36,558 nt of DNA from an uncultured Clostridium sp. GTDB taxonomy: Bacteria > Bacillota > Clostridia > Lachnospirales > Lachnospiraceae. The notes under the pieces were generated by a model. It made no database searches. It worked only from the letters and a program-made list of their open reading frames with translations, and was not told the origin of the DNA. This document shows positions 16,224-25,242 of this stretch, piece after piece. The stretch spans positions 1 through 36,558 of the forward strand of contig CAMWYM010000017.1 of the NCBI GenBank assembly GCA_947178475.1, read 5' to 3'. Both the position numbers and the translations under genes were made by a program. Position 1 is the first letter of the stretch. Each line of letters opens with the position of its first letter.

Positions 16224-17072
16224 ATGGCAAGTATAATTGACGGAAAAGTGATCAGTAAGCAGATTAAGGATGAGTTGAAAGAGAAGGTAGCAGCATTAAG
16301 GGCAGAGGGAAAAGAAATTGGTATGGCAGTGATTCAGGTAGGAAATGATCCTGCTTCCTCCGTATATGTAGGGAATAAGAAGAAAGCCTGTGAATATATC
16401 GGTATCCGTTCAGAAAGCTATGAGCTGTCGGAGGAAACAACACAGGAAGAACTGCTTGCTTTAATTGACAGGCTTAATCAGGATGATAAAATCCATGGTA
16501 TTTTAGTGCAGCTTCCGGTGCCAGAGCACATTGATGAGGATACTGTGATCAAAGCCATTTCTCCCAAAAAGGATGTGGATGGATTTCACCCACAGAGTGT
16601 AGGTGCATTAAGCATTGGTCAGAAAGGGTTCGTATCCTGTACACCTGCCGGGATTATTCAGCTGCTTAAGAGAAGCAATGTTGAAATAGAAGGAAAAGAA
16701 TGTGTTGTGATCGGAAGAAGCAATATTGTTGGGAAGCCGATGGCACTTCTTTTACTTAGAGAAAATGGTACGGTAACGATTACACATTCGAGAACAAAAA
16801 ATTTAAAAGAGGTCTGTAAACGTGCAGATATTTTAGTCGTGGCAATCGGACGGCCGAAGATGATAGATTCTTCCTATGTGAAGGAGGGTGCGGTTGTAAT
16901 CGATGTAGGAATCCACAGAAATGAGAATAACAAGCTTTGCGGGGATGTGGATTTTGAAAGTGTGGAGCCGGTGGCAGCTGCGATCACTCCGGTGCCGGGC
17001 GGTGTTGGACACCTGACGATCGCAATGCTGATGAATAACTGTGTAGAAGCTGCTACCATGTTTGATGAATAG
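16224..17072 (+). CDS. folD: Bifunctional methylenetetrahydrofolate dehydrogenase/cyclohydrolase
   Basis: Interconverts 5,10-methylene- and 10-formyl-tetrahydrofolate using NADP(H). The 282 residues contain the active-site Lys region YVGNKKKACEYIGI, IHGILVQLPVPEHID, KDVDGFHPQSVG, the Rossmann motif VIGRSNIVGKPMALLLL and the terminal ITPVPGGVGHLTIAMLMNN. The last block usually reads GGVGPMT, so His replaces Pro here, a mild variant. It works in series with the fhs product upstream. AGAAGGAGG precedes the ATG. Confidence 0.97.
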   Translation: MASIIDGKVISKQIKDELKEKVAALRAEGKEIGMAVIQVGNDPASSVYVGNKKKACEYIGIRSESYELSEETTQEELLALIDRLNQDDKIHGILVQLPVPEHIDEDTVIKAISPKKDVDGFHPQSVGALSIGQKGFVSCTPAGIIQLLKRSNVEIEGKECVVIGRSNIVGKPMALLLLRENGTVTITHSRTKNLKEVCKRADILVVAIGRPKMIDSSYVKEGAVVIDVGIHRNENNKLCGDVDFESVEPVAAAITPVPGGVGHLTIAMLMNNCVEAATMFDE

Positions 17073-17147
17073 GTATAAAGCTTTTGAAAAAGTTCAGATT
17101 GATAAATTGCGGATGGAATCTGCAGATAGAGAGATAGGAGTCAGAAA

Positions 17148-18488
17148 ATGATTCAGATTTTATTTGTATCCCTTGGCTGTGACAAGAATCTGGTGGATAG
17201 TGAGGTTATGCTTGGACTTTTGCAGGAGAAGGGGTATGCGATCACAAATGAAGAAAAGGAAGCCGATGTAGCGGTTATCAATACCTGCTGTTTTATTCAT
17301 GACGCAAAGGAAGAGAGCATTGAGACAATCATTGAGATGGGACGGTTAAAGCAGACAGAACGGCTGAAAGCACTAATTATTACCGGTTGTCTGGCTGAAC
17401 GCTATAAGGCGGAGATTCAAAATGAACTGCCAGAGGTGGATGCAGTTCTTGGAACAACCAGTACAGAATCCATTGTGGAAGCGGTGGAGGAGGTTCTTTC
17501 CGGAAAGAGGTTTGAACAGTTTAATGATATTGATTATCTTCCTCCGTCTCGTGAAAAAAGAGTGATTACATCAGGAACCCATATGGGGTATCTCAAGATT
17601 GCAGAGGGGTGTGACAAGCATTGTACCTATTGCATTATTCCAAGAGTAAGAGGTCGTTTCCGCAGTGTTCCAATGGAAGCTTTGATCGCACAGGCAGAGT
17701 ATCTTGTTTCGAATGGGATTTCTGAAATTTGTCTGGTTGCTCAGGAAACAACATTATACGGTATGGATTTATATGGTGCCAAAAAGCTTCCTGAGCTGCT
17801 TAGAAGATTATCAGAGATAAGAGAGCTTAAATGGATTCGTCTGTTATACTGCTATCCAGAAGAGATTACGGAAGAACTGATTACGGAAATCAGGGATAAT
17901 CCAAAGGTATGCCACTATATTGATATGCCGCTGCAGCATTGTGAGAATGCGGTTTTACATCGAATGGGAAGAAGGACAACTAAGGAAGAAATCAAAAAAA
18001 CCATTACGCATATTCGAGAGGAGATACCGGATATTGCCATCAGAACATCACTGATAACAGGATTTCCGGGTGAGACGAAGGAGGAGCATGAAGCAATGCT
18101 TTCCTTTGTAGATGAAATGGAATTTAACCGTCTTGGTGTGTTTATATACTCGAAAGAGGAGGATACTCCGGCTGCCGGTTTTGAAAATCAGATTTCAGAA
18201 AAAATAAAGGAAGACTGGCGTGAGGAGATTATGGTGCTTCAACAGGAAGTGTCTTATGATTTAAACTCTGCTATGGTAGGAAAGACATTAGAGGTGATTG
18301 TTGAGGGATATCTATATAAAGAACAGATGTATATGTGCCGTTCCTACATGGATGCGCCAGAGATTGACGGGTATATATTTGTAGCATCAGAGGAAGAACT
18401 TTTATCCGGAGACTATATCTATGTGACAATTACGGATTTTAATGAATATGATTTGATTGGAGAAAGAAATTATGAATTTACCGAATAA
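17148..18488 (+). CDS. rimO: Ribosomal protein S12 methylthiotransferase RimO
   Basis: A radical-SAM enzyme that adds a methylthio group to an Asp of ribosomal protein S12. It shows the N-terminal UPF0004 domain with cysteines in VSLGCDKNLVDSE, NTCCFI and TGCLAE (auxiliary cluster). The radical-SAM cluster motif is C155-x3-C159-x2-C162 (GCDKHCTYCIIPRVRGRFRS). A TRAM domain ends the protein. CDKNLVDSE and RVRGRFRS point to RimO rather than the tRNA enzyme MiaB. Length is the usual 446. Its end overlaps the pgsA start by 17 bases, which suggests translational coupling. Confidence 0.95.
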   Translation: MIQILFVSLGCDKNLVDSEVMLGLLQEKGYAITNEEKEADVAVINTCCFIHDAKEESIETIIEMGRLKQTERLKALIITGCLAERYKAEIQNELPEVDAVLGTTSTESIVEAVEEVLSGKRFEQFNDIDYLPPSREKRVITSGTHMGYLKIAEGCDKHCTYCIIPRVRGRFRSVPMEALIAQAEYLVSNGISEICLVAQETTLYGMDLYGAKKLPELLRRLSEIRELKWIRLLYCYPEEITEELITEIRDNPKVCHYIDMPLQHCENAVLHRMGRRTTKEEIKKTITHIREEIPDIAIRTSLITGFPGETKEEHEAMLSFVDEMEFNRLGVFIYSKEEDTPAAGFENQISEKIKEDWREEIMVLQQEVSYDLNSAMVGKTLEVIVEGYLYKEQMYMCRSYMDAPEIDGYIFVASEEELLSGDYIYVTITDFNEYDLIGERNYEFTE

Positions 18489-19047
18489 GCTTACAATTTT
18501 AAGAACTATTTTGATACCATTTTTTTTGATGGCACTGTTATGGGATGAAGGTAATGGAGGGTTTATTCCATATGGAAACTGGATTGCACTTTTGATTTTT
18601 GCGGTTGCTTCCATAACGGATATGTTAGATGGAAAAATTGCAAGAAAGTATAATCTGGTGACTAACTTTGGCAAATTTATGGACCCGCTGGCAGATAAGC
18701 TGTTGGTGTCATCTGCCATGATTGCCTTTGTAGAGCTTGGCAGAATTCCGTGCTGGATTGTCATTATTATTATTGCCAGAGAATTTATTATCAGCGGTTT
18801 CCGGCTGGTTGCTGCGGATAACGGTATTGTCATTGCTGCAGGTATCTGGGGGAAAATTAAGACTGCTGAACAGATGGTGATGCTTTGTATACTGATTGCG
18901 GATTTTGGAAGTATATTTCCGGCAGCAAAAGCAGGAATTTATCTTTTTGAAAATATTTTAATCTATGTTGCACTTATACTGACAATAGTATCCTTAATCG
19001 ATTACCTTCTTCATAATAGAGGTGTTTTGGCGGAGAATGACAAATAA
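18472..19047 (+). CDS. pgsA: CDP-diacylglycerol--glycerol-3-phosphate 3-phosphatidyltransferase
   Basis: Makes phosphatidylglycerophosphate, the committed step to phosphatidylglycerol, in the cytoplasmic membrane. It carries the CDP-alcohol phosphotransferase motif complete: D50-x2-D53-G-x2-A57-R58-x8-G67-x3-D71-x3-D75. Several hydrophobic helices follow. A TTG at 18457 would extend it by five residues. I choose the ATG at 18472 because the protein then begins MNLPNKLTILRTILIPFF, the usual N-terminus, and GGAGAAAG (18459-18466) is well spaced. It overlaps the end of rimO. Confidence 0.94.
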   Translation: MNLPNKLTILRTILIPFFLMALLWDEGNGGFIPYGNWIALLIFAVASITDMLDGKIARKYNLVTNFGKFMDPLADKLLVSSAMIAFVELGRIPCWIVIIIIAREFIISGFRLVAADNGIVIAAGIWGKIKTAEQMVMLCILIADFGSIFPAAKAGIYLFENILIYVALILTIVSLIDYLLHNRGVLAENDK

Positions 19048-19146
19048 TTCCTGTGCAGGTATAGATAGAAAAAGTAATAAATGCTGACTTGATGAGAAAA
19101 ATAGATCACCTTTGGGAGGATATGGGAAAAAGACCGTAACTTTGTC

Positions 19147-19175
19147 TTGAAATCATTCCGCAAAAGTACTAAAAT
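19147..19175 (+). promoter_or_regulatory. Candidate promoter of the biotin-dependent decarboxylase cluster
   Basis: TTGAAA (19147-19152) and TAAAAT (19170-19175) stand 17 bases apart, about 65 bases before the first gene. A perfect TATAAT also occurs at about 19214, but its -35 partner is poor. Confidence 0.45.
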
Positions 19176-19240
19176 ATAATTGGCTAAAATTTGGTTTACG
19201 GATTGTAAGCCTTATAATAAATATAAATGGAGGGCTAAAA

Positions 19241-20668
19241 ATGAGCAATAAACTTACGTTGTCAGCAAGTGACAGAATAACATCTTTACTTGATGACTCT
19301 AGTTTTGTTGAAGTTGGTGCTTATGTAACTGCCAGAAATACCGACTTTAACACAATGGACACTGAAACACCAGCCGATGGTGTCGTAACAGGCTACGGCA
19401 CAATCGATGGAAGACTAGTGTATGTATACAGTCAGGATGCCACAGTAATGGGTGGCTCTATCGGTGAAATGCATGCCGCTAAGATTGCAAAGCTTTATGA
19501 CATGGCATTGAAGATGGGAGCACCGATTATTGGCTTGATAGACTGCGCAGGCTTGAGATTACAGGAGGCTGTGGATTCTCTGAATGCATTTGGAAGCATT
19601 TATCTGAAGCAGACCCTTGCTTCCGGTGTGATTCCACAGATTACTGGTGTATTTGGTGTGTGTGGTGGTGGAAGTACCATTATTCCGGCATTGTCGGATA
19701 TTACCTATATGGTAAAGGATAAGGCAAAATTATTTGTAAATAGTCCTAATGCTCTGGATGGAAATTATGCGGACAAGCTGGACACAGCCAGTGCAGAATA
19801 TCAGGAGAAAAACTGTGCACTGGTGGATGAGGTATTAGAGGATGATGCACTTGTTCTGGGAAGAATAAGACAGGTGGCTGCATTGCTTCCGTCTAACAAT
19901 GAAGACGATTCTAATTTTGTGGATTGTATTGACGATTTAAACAGAGAAATCCCGAATTTGGAAGGTCTTGCAGATGATGCGAGAGCTGTTCTTACCCACA
20001 TTTCAGACAGTAATGTATTTGTAGAGCTTAAGAGGGAATATGCCAAAGATATGGTGATTGGATTTATCAGACTAAACGGTACTACCGTTGGATGTGTTGC
20101 CAATCAGGTAAAGGATGGTGGTGATGTTCTCTCAGTTAAGGGTGCCTATATTGCGGCAGAATTTGTTAATTTCTTAGATGCATTTAATATTCCTGTACTG
20201 ACTCTGACAAATGTGAAGGGTTATAAGGCTACAATCGCAGAGGAAGCTGTTATGGCGAAGGCTGCTGCGAAGCTGACCTATGCATTTGCCAATGCAACGA
20301 TTCCAAAGGTGAATCTTGTAATGGGTGATGCTATGGGCAGTGCATATCTGACCATGAATTCCAAAGCGATTGGTGCAGATATTGAGTATGCATGGAGCAC
20401 AGCTAAAATCGGAACCATGGACCCGGATGCGGCAGTGAAGGTCATGTATGCGGATGAGATTTCCAAGGACGGTTATGATAAGAATAAGGTTGAGTCAATG
20501 AAGGCAGAATATACGGAAAAGATGTCCAGTGCAATGGCATCGGCAAAACGAGGCTATGTTGATGATATCATTGATGGTGCAGCAACCAGAAAGCGTTTGA
20601 TTGCGGCGTTTGAAATGTTATACACAAAGAGGGAAGACAGACCATTAAAAAAGCATGGAGCAGTGTAG
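19241..20668 (+). CDS. mmdA: Acyl-CoA carboxyltransferase subunit (MmdA/PccB/12S-like)
   Basis: Carboxyltransferase of the crotonase-fold acetyl/propionyl/methylmalonyl-CoA group, which moves CO2 between an acyl-CoA and carboxybiotin. It has two homologous halves. The N-half has PADGVVTGYGTIDGRLVYVY, GGSIGEMHAAKIAKL, IDCAGLRLQEAVDSL and the glycine-rich oxyanion-hole loop VCGGGSTIIPALSD. The C-half has PVLTLTNVKGYKATIAEEA and AMGSAYLTMNSKAIGADI. At 475 residues it is somewhat shorter than typical MmdA (about 510). It begins a cluster with a gamma-like subunit, biotin carrier, beta pump and OadA. Substrate (methylmalonyl-, malonyl- or glutaconyl-CoA) cannot be told from sequence. GGAGGG precedes the ATG. 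Confidence 0.85.
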   Translation: MSNKLTLSASDRITSLLDDSSFVEVGAYVTARNTDFNTMDTETPADGVVTGYGTIDGRLVYVYSQDATVMGGSIGEMHAAKIAKLYDMALKMGAPIIGLIDCAGLRLQEAVDSLNAFGSIYLKQTLASGVIPQITGVFGVCGGGSTIIPALSDITYMVKDKAKLFVNSPNALDGNYADKLDTASAEYQEKNCALVDEVLEDDALVLGRIRQVAALLPSNNEDDSNFVDCIDDLNREIPNLEGLADDARAVLTHISDSNVFVELKREYAKDMVIGFIRLNGTTVGCVANQVKDGGDVLSVKGAYIAAEFVNFLDAFNIPVLTLTNVKGYKATIAEEAVMAKAAAKLTYAFANATIPKVNLVMGDAMGSAYLTMNSKAIGADIEYAWSTAKIGTMDPDAAVKVMYADEISKDGYDKNKVESMKAEYTEKMSSAMASAKRGYVDDIIDGAATRKRLIAAFEMLYTKREDRPLKKHGAV

Positions 20669-20683
20669 AGAGGAGATAGCTAT

Positions 20684-21628
20684 ATGAAAATGAAAAAAAT
20701 CGCTTTATTATTTTCAATGATTGCTGTTTTCTTTTGCCTGACGGCCTGCAGTGATGGACAGGAAAAGGTGAACTTTGAATACACCAATACGGATATTATA
20801 TATTCATCTGTGGCAAACGCTTTTCAGCTTCAAAATGCGAGTGAGGCTTATCGCGCCTATCTTAACGATTCTGAAGATGAGAGAGCAGAAGCACTGTTGA
20901 GTGGTATTAGTAACATGGATAATGCCGCAGATGAATGTGGTGAGTTCAAGGGATATCGTTCCAAAGAAGACGGAAGTGTAATTGGATTTGATTTTTTGAA
21001 ACTTAATTCTCAGGATCAGGAAGAACTTTTAGAGGCACAGCAGCAGTTAGTTGATTTTCTAAGCTTCGTAGATGCAACGGTGGAGGAAGACGGTGCAAAT
21101 GTAATTGTAACTCTGCCGGCTGTATATGAGAAAAGGGATGTAGAATATAGTTTCGTATATGTTGAGAATCCCGCATACGCATATGCATATGATTTGTATC
21201 AGCAGACAGTAGATTCTTATCTGCTCAAGGAGGTTACCGCTACACCGGATTATACCTTTGCTGAAAAGATGGGAAAGGCTGGTGCCAATACATTGATGGG
21301 AATGGGTACAGTGTTTGTTGTATTGATTTTCATCTCTCTCATCATAGGGCAGTTTGAAAAATTGGCGAAGGTTATTACCGATGTCAGTACGAAGGTGGAG
21401 AATTGGTGGCATAATCGCAAAAACAGAAAGAATAAAGATGCTGTTGAAACGCAGGAAACACCAGCTGCCGCAGCGGCAGTATCGGCTCCGGCGGTTGATT
21501 CGACATCAAATCTTATGAATGATGCACAATTAGTGGCTGTCATTACAGCAGCAATTGCTGCAGCCAGTGGTTCGTCGGGAGGCAGTGATAAATTAGTAGT
21601 CCGTTCAATTAGAAAAGCAAAGAGATAA
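20684..21628 (+). CDS. Gamma-subunit-like lipoprotein of a Na+-pump decarboxylase (OadG-like)
   Basis: Starts with a lipoprotein signal whose lipobox is L19-T-A-C22, followed by an extracytoplasmic domain of about 175 residues without a recognised family. One membrane helix at about 203-223 (GTVFVVLIFISLIIGQF) is followed by a charged, then Ala-rich cytoplasmic tail ending DAQLVAVITAAIAAASG and LVVRSIRKAKR. That helix-plus-tail is the OadG/MmdD plan, in which the tail binds the carboxyltransferase and holds the complex together at the membrane. The added lipid-anchored outer domain makes it much longer (314 residues) than the classical gamma subunit (about 80-140). It lies 15 bases after the carboxyltransferase. 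Confidence 0.75.
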   Translation: MKMKKIALLFSMIAVFFCLTACSDGQEKVNFEYTNTDIIYSSVANAFQLQNASEAYRAYLNDSEDERAEALLSGISNMDNAADECGEFKGYRSKEDGSVIGFDFLKLNSQDQEELLEAQQQLVDFLSFVDATVEEDGANVIVTLPAVYEKRDVEYSFVYVENPAYAYAYDLYQQTVDSYLLKEVTATPDYTFAEKMGKAGANTLMGMGTVFVVLIFISLIIGQFEKLAKVITDVSTKVENWWHNRKNRKNKDAVETQETPAAAAAVSAPAVDSTSNLMNDAQLVAVITAAIAAASGSSGGSDKLVVRSIRKAKR

Positions 21629-21647
21629 TAATTAGGAGGAAATGATA

Positions 21648-22028
21648 ATGAAGAATTATAGAATTACGGTAAATGGTACCGCTTATGATGTGGCAGTAGA
21701 AGAATTAGGTGCAAATGCAGCACCAGCTCCAGCAGTGCCTGTGGCAGCACCTGTAGCAGCAGCACCTGCAGCAGCACCAGCTCCGGCAGCACCTGCAGCC
21801 AGTGGTTCAGAGGGCGCTGTTAAAATTGCAGCACCGATGCCGGGTAAGATTCTGGCAATCAAAGCGAATGTGGGACAGGCAGTCAAGCGGGGTGATGTTG
21901 TCATGATACTTGAGGCAATGAAGATGGAGAATGAGATTACAGCTCCGGAAGATGGTACAGTAGCAGGTATTAATGTTGCAGTTGGTGATAATGTGGAGTC
22001 TGGTGATACACTTGCTTCGTTAAACTAA
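21648..22028 (+). CDS. Biotin carboxyl carrier protein
   Basis: A 126-residue biotinyl carrier. The N-terminal strand-rich part YRITVNGTAYDVAVEEL is followed by an Ala/Pro hinge (residues 24-50) and a biotinyl domain with the EAMKM motif. The biotin lysine is Lys92, 34 residues from the end, as is usual. PMPGKILAIKANVGQAVKRG is also typical. I choose the ATG at 21648 rather than 21642 because AGGAGG (21634-21639) is 8 bases away from it but only 2 from the other. The carrier is the 1.3S/MmdC-like shuttle between carboxyltransferase and pump. Neither carboxyltransferase in the cluster has a biotin domain of its own. Confidence 0.92.
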   Translation: MKNYRITVNGTAYDVAVEELGANAAPAPAVPVAAPVAAAPAAAPAPAAPAASGSEGAVKIAAPMPGKILAIKANVGQAVKRGDVVMILEAMKMENEITAPEDGTVAGINVAVGDNVESGDTLASLN

Positions 22029-22067
22029 TTGATGTAGATAAATCATTTTAGACGGGAGGCAGTGCAA

Positions 22068-23198
22068 ATGGATTATATATGGAATACATTGCAGAACCTG
22101 GGTGGACAGACCGCATTTGCAAATCTTTACTGGGGTAACTTTGTAATGATTGTGGTTGCCTGTGTATTTTTAGTTCTGGCAATTAAATTTGGCTTTGAGC
22201 CATTACTATTAGTTCCGATTTCCTTTGGTATGTTACTTGCGAATATGTTTCCAGGTATCATAGCAGATGGCGGACTATTTCACTTTTTTTACTTGTTGGA
22301 TGAATGGAGTATATTACCTTCCCTGATTTTCTTGGGGGTAGGTGCTATGACGGATTTCGGACCGTTGATCGCTAATCCTAAGAGTTTTCTTTTGGGAGCA
22401 GCGGCACAGTTTGGTATCTATTCTGCGTACTTCTTCGCCATTTTATGGGGATTTGGAGATAGGGCAGCAGCAGCTATATCTATTATTGGTGGTGCTGACG
22501 GTCCGACATCTATTTTCTTAGCAGGAAAGCTTGGCATGGGGGGAACCTTGATGGGACCTATTGCTGTGGCAGCCTATTCCTATATGGCATTGGTGCCAGT
22601 AATTCAGCCACCGGTGATGAAGTTCCTTACGACTGAGAAAGAGCGCAAGATAAAGATGGAGCAGCTAAGACCAGTATCCAAGCTGGAAAAGATTTTATTC
22701 CCGATTGTTGTTACTATCGTGGTTGTAATAGTTCTTCCGACTACAGCACCGTTGGTAGGTATGCTGATGCTGGGGAATTTGTTTAGAGAGTGTGGTGTGG
22801 TAAAACAGTTGTCTGAAACGGCATCTAATGCACTTATGTATATTGTTGTTATCCTGCTTGGTACTTCAGTTGGAGCGACAACGACAGCACAATCATTCCT
22901 TAAAGCTTCTACCCTTAAAATTGTTGTGTTAGGTTTAGTAGCATTTATTATCGGAACTGCTGCTGGTGTATTGTTTGGTAAGCTGATGTGCTGGGCAACA
23001 AAGGGCAAGGTAAATCCGTTGATTGGTTCTGCCGGTGTATCTGCTGTACCGATGGCAGCCCGTGTTTCACAGAAGGTTGGTTCAGAAGCGGATCCGACCA
23101 ATTTCCTGTTAATGCACGCTATGGGACCAAATGTGGCAGGTGTTATCGGAACTGCGGTGGCAGCGGGAACCTTTATGGCTATTTTCGGAGTGTTCTGA
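22068..23198 (+). CDS. oadB: Beta subunit, Na+-translocating decarboxylase
   Basis: Integral membrane subunit of the OadB/MmdB/GcdB family. It decarboxylates carboxybiotin and couples this to export of Na+. The 376 residues hold about nine or more hydrophobic helices, the signature [18 protein letters not shown] (whose Asp is implicated in Na+ passage), [17 protein letters not shown] and the C-terminal [20 protein letters not shown]. The conserved length supports a complete gene. A GTG at 22062 is in frame, but GGGAGG is spaced for the ATG at 22068. It stands between the biotin carrier and OadA, so both transferases could feed it. Confidence 0.93.
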   Translation: MDYIWNTLQNLGGQTAFANLYWGNFVMIVVACVFLVLAIKFGFEPLLLVPISFGMLLANMFPGIIADGGLFHFFYLLDEWSILPSLIFLGVGAMTDFGPLIANPKSFLLGAAAQFGIYSAYFFAILWGFGDRAAAAISIIGGADGPTSIFLAGKLGMGGTLMGPIAVAAYSYMALVPVIQPPVMKFLTTEKERKIKMEQLRPVSKLEKILFPIVVTIVVVIVLPTTAPLVGMLMLGNLFRECGVVKQLSETASNALMYIVVILLGTSVGATTTAQSFLKASTLKIVVLGLVAFIIGTAAGVLFGKLMCWATKGKVNPLIGSAGVSAVPMAARVSQKVGSEADPTNFLLMHAMGPNVAGVIGTAVAAGTFMAIFGVF

Positions 23199-23281
23199 TT
23201 ATGTCGGCAGGTGTTGTAAGAACCTGTACACAGATCAGATGTTGATGTATGATTTTTGAATACAAAATGGAGGATTAAAAT

Positions 23282-24703
23282 ATGGCAAAGCAAGCAGCAA
23301 AACCGGTAGGAATTACCGAGACAGTTTTACGTGATGCGCATCAGTCATTGATCGCAACCCGTATGACCACCGAGCAGATGCTTCCAATCATTGATAAGAT
23401 GGATAAGGTTGGATATCATTCAGTGGAGTGCTGGGGTGGTGCAACATTTGATGCATCCCTTCGTTTCTTAAAAGAAGATCCGTGGGAGAGACTTAGAAAA
23501 TTAAAAGATGGATTCAAGAATACAAAATTACAGATGTTATTTAGAGGACAGAATATCTTAGGATATGCACCTTATGCGGATGATGTGGTAGAGTATTTTG
23601 TACAGAAGTCCATCGCAAATGGTATTGATATTATTCGTATTTTTGACTGTGTGAATGACCTTCGTAACTTACAGACTGCTGTTAAGGCGGCAAACAAGGA
23701 AAAGGGACATGCACAGGTTGCACTTTCCTATACATTAGGTGATGCTTATACATTAGACTATTGGAGAGATATTGCAAAGCGAATTGAGGATATGGGCGCA
23801 GATTCCATCTGTATCAAGGATATGGCAGGACTGTTAGTGCCGAATGCAGCAACAGAGCTTGTCGAGGCGTTGAAAGATGGCTCTAAGCTTCCAATCCAGC
23901 TTCACACACACTATACATCAGGTGTGGCTGCAATGACCTATATGAAAGCGGTTGAGGCAGGCTGTGATGTGATTGATACAGCGATGTCACCACTTGCTAT
24001 GGGAACTTCCCAGCCGGCAACAGAGGTTATGGCTAAGACATTTGAAGGAACAGAATATGATCCTGGATTTGACCAGAATTTACTTGCTGAGATTGCAGAT
24101 TATTTCCGTCCTATGCGTGAGGAATGGTTAGAGTCCGGCTTACTGAGTCCAAAGGTAATGGGGGTTAATATCAAGACCTTATTATATCAGGTACCGGGTG
24201 GTATGTTATCCAACATGGTTTCACAGCTTAAGGAGATGAATGCTGAGGATAAATATGACGAGGTGCTGGAGGAAATCCCACGTGTCCGTAAGGATTTCGG
24301 AGAGATTCCGCTTGTTACACCGTCTTCCCAGATTGTTGGTACCCAGGCTGTGCTAAATGTAGTTATGGGTGAGCGCTATAAGATGCTTACGAAGGAATCT
24401 AAGGATTTATTGGTTGGTAAGTACGGAGCGACAACAAAGCCGGTAAATAAAGAGGTTCAAAAGAAAGCACTTGACAGCTTAGGAATGAAGGAGCCGATTA
24501 CCTATCGTCCCGCAGATGATATTGAGCCGCAGCTTGAGCAGTTAGAGAAGGAATGTGCCCAGTATAAGCAGCAGGATGAGGATGTACTTTCTTATGCACT
24601 GTTCCCACAGGTTGCAACGGATTTCTTTAAATACAGAGAAGCTCAGCAGACTAAGGTGGATGCAGGTGTTGCTGATACAGAGAACGGAGTATATCCGGTG
24701 TAA
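23282..24703 (+). CDS. oadA: Oxaloacetate decarboxylase alpha / pyruvate carboxylase subunit B, without biotin domain
   Basis: Carboxyltransferase of the OadA/5S group, which exchanges carboxyl groups between oxaloacetate and biotin with pyruvate as product or acceptor. The HMGL-like TIM barrel shows the metal site: Asp18 (TVLRDAHQSL), the carboxylated Lys179 (SICIKDMAGLL), and His208 and His210 (QLHTHYTSG). The conserved carboxylase domain follows (LETVLYQ-type segment LLYQVPGGMLSNMVSQL, TPSSQIVGTQAVLNV). At 473 residues it ends before the biotinyl domain that single-chain OadA proteins carry, so it must use the separate carrier encoded in the cluster. AATGGAGG precedes the ATG. Confidence 0.92.
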   Translation: MAKQAAKPVGITETVLRDAHQSLIATRMTTEQMLPIIDKMDKVGYHSVECWGGATFDASLRFLKEDPWERLRKLKDGFKNTKLQMLFRGQNILGYAPYADDVVEYFVQKSIANGIDIIRIFDCVNDLRNLQTAVKAANKEKGHAQVALSYTLGDAYTLDYWRDIAKRIEDMGADSICIKDMAGLLVPNAATELVEALKDGSKLPIQLHTHYTSGVAAMTYMKAVEAGCDVIDTAMSPLAMGTSQPATEVMAKTFEGTEYDPGFDQNLLAEIADYFRPMREEWLESGLLSPKVMGVNIKTLLYQVPGGMLSNMVSQLKEMNAEDKYDEVLEEIPRVRKDFGEIPLVTPSSQIVGTQAVLNVVMGERYKMLTKESKDLLVGKYGATTKPVNKEVQKKALDSLGMKEPITYRPADDIEPQLEQLEKECAQYKQQDEDVLSYALFPQVATDFFKYREAQQTKVDAGVADTENGVYPV

Positions 24704-24731
24704 GAGAATAAAGTAGTTTATGATTGAGCAT

Positions 24732-24782
24732 GAGGGTATCTTAGAAGTTATGGAATGACTTCTAAGATACCCTCTTTTTTAT
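24732..24782 (+). terminator. Strong intrinsic terminator ending the decarboxylase cluster
   Basis: The perfect 17-base arms 24732-24748 and 24758-24774 are followed by TTTTTT, 29 bases after the oadA stop. Confidence 0.95.
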
Positions 24783-24868
24783 ACGGAAGCTCATATTGTA
24801 ATTTGACGTTTTTTGTTGTACTATGATTGGAGATAATAACAATAATTTACAAAGAGGAGATGATATTG

Positions 24869-25180
24869 ATGAAAAGAAGAAATATTAGTTTGTTTGTTTT
24901 CTTTTTTATGCTGTTCGGATTAATAAGTGTATTTTTTTCTGATTTCTGTCAGGTACAGGCGGCTTCACCTAAATTAAATCGGAAATCTGCTACATTATGG
25001 ATTGGGGACACTTTGCAATTAAAAGTTAAAAATACTAAGAAAAAAGTAAAGTGGTCTTCTGGTAAAAAATCTGTTGCGACAGTGTCTTCAAAGGGAAAAG
25101 TTAAAGCAAAGAAAGCTGGAGAAACAGTCATAACAGCAAAAAGCAGTGGTAAAAAAAGTATAAGTGTAAAATTACAGTAA
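24869..25180 (+). CDS. N-terminal part of a frameshifted exported Big_2/barnase-type protein
   Basis: Signal peptide (KRRNISLFVFFFMLFGLISV and a QAA cleavage region), then one bacterial Ig-like Big_2 repeat (SPKLNRKSATLWIGDTLQL through VKAKKAGETVITAKSSGKK). The frame then leaves homology at an A7 run and stops 8 codons later. In the -1 frame the protein continues with KYKCKITVRKTDISATAI and two further repeats, so 24869-25986 was one gene. I choose the ATG at 24869, with GAGGAG (24854-24859) 9 bases before it, over an in-frame TTG at 24827. As it stands this fragment would be a short secreted Ig domain with no toxin. Confidence 0.8.
   Translation: MKRRNISLFVFFFMLFGLISVFFSDFCQVQAASPKLNRKSATLWIGDTLQLKVKNTKKKVKWSSGKKSVATVSSKGKVKAKKAGETVITAKSSGKKSISVKLQ
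25151..25158 (+). other. Frameshift site: A7G run joining the two halves
   Basis: GGT-AAA-AAA-AGT is read in the upstream frame. Re-reading one A gives GGT-AAA-AAA-AAG-TAT-AAG-TGT, which restores the Ig domain seamlessly. A genuine deletion (A8 to A7), a sequencing error, polymerase slippage on the A run, or a -1 slip of Lys-tRNA on AAA could each explain it. Confidence 0.85.
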
Positions 25181-25242
25181 GAAAAACGGATATTAGTGCG
25201 ACGGCTATTACTATAGAACAAGGAACGAGTGCACCGCTGACA

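Noticed and set aside
21717..21810. Repetitive Ala/Pro codon stretch in the biotin carrier as a DNA repeat
   Set aside because: It encodes the flexible hinge typical of biotin carriers. The repetition comes from the protein's composition.
22604..23293. 229-residue minus-strand frame across oadB
   Set aside because: It is the shadow of a well-conserved membrane protein gene. Its Thr/Pro/Ile-rich composition reflects the complement of hydrophobic codons.
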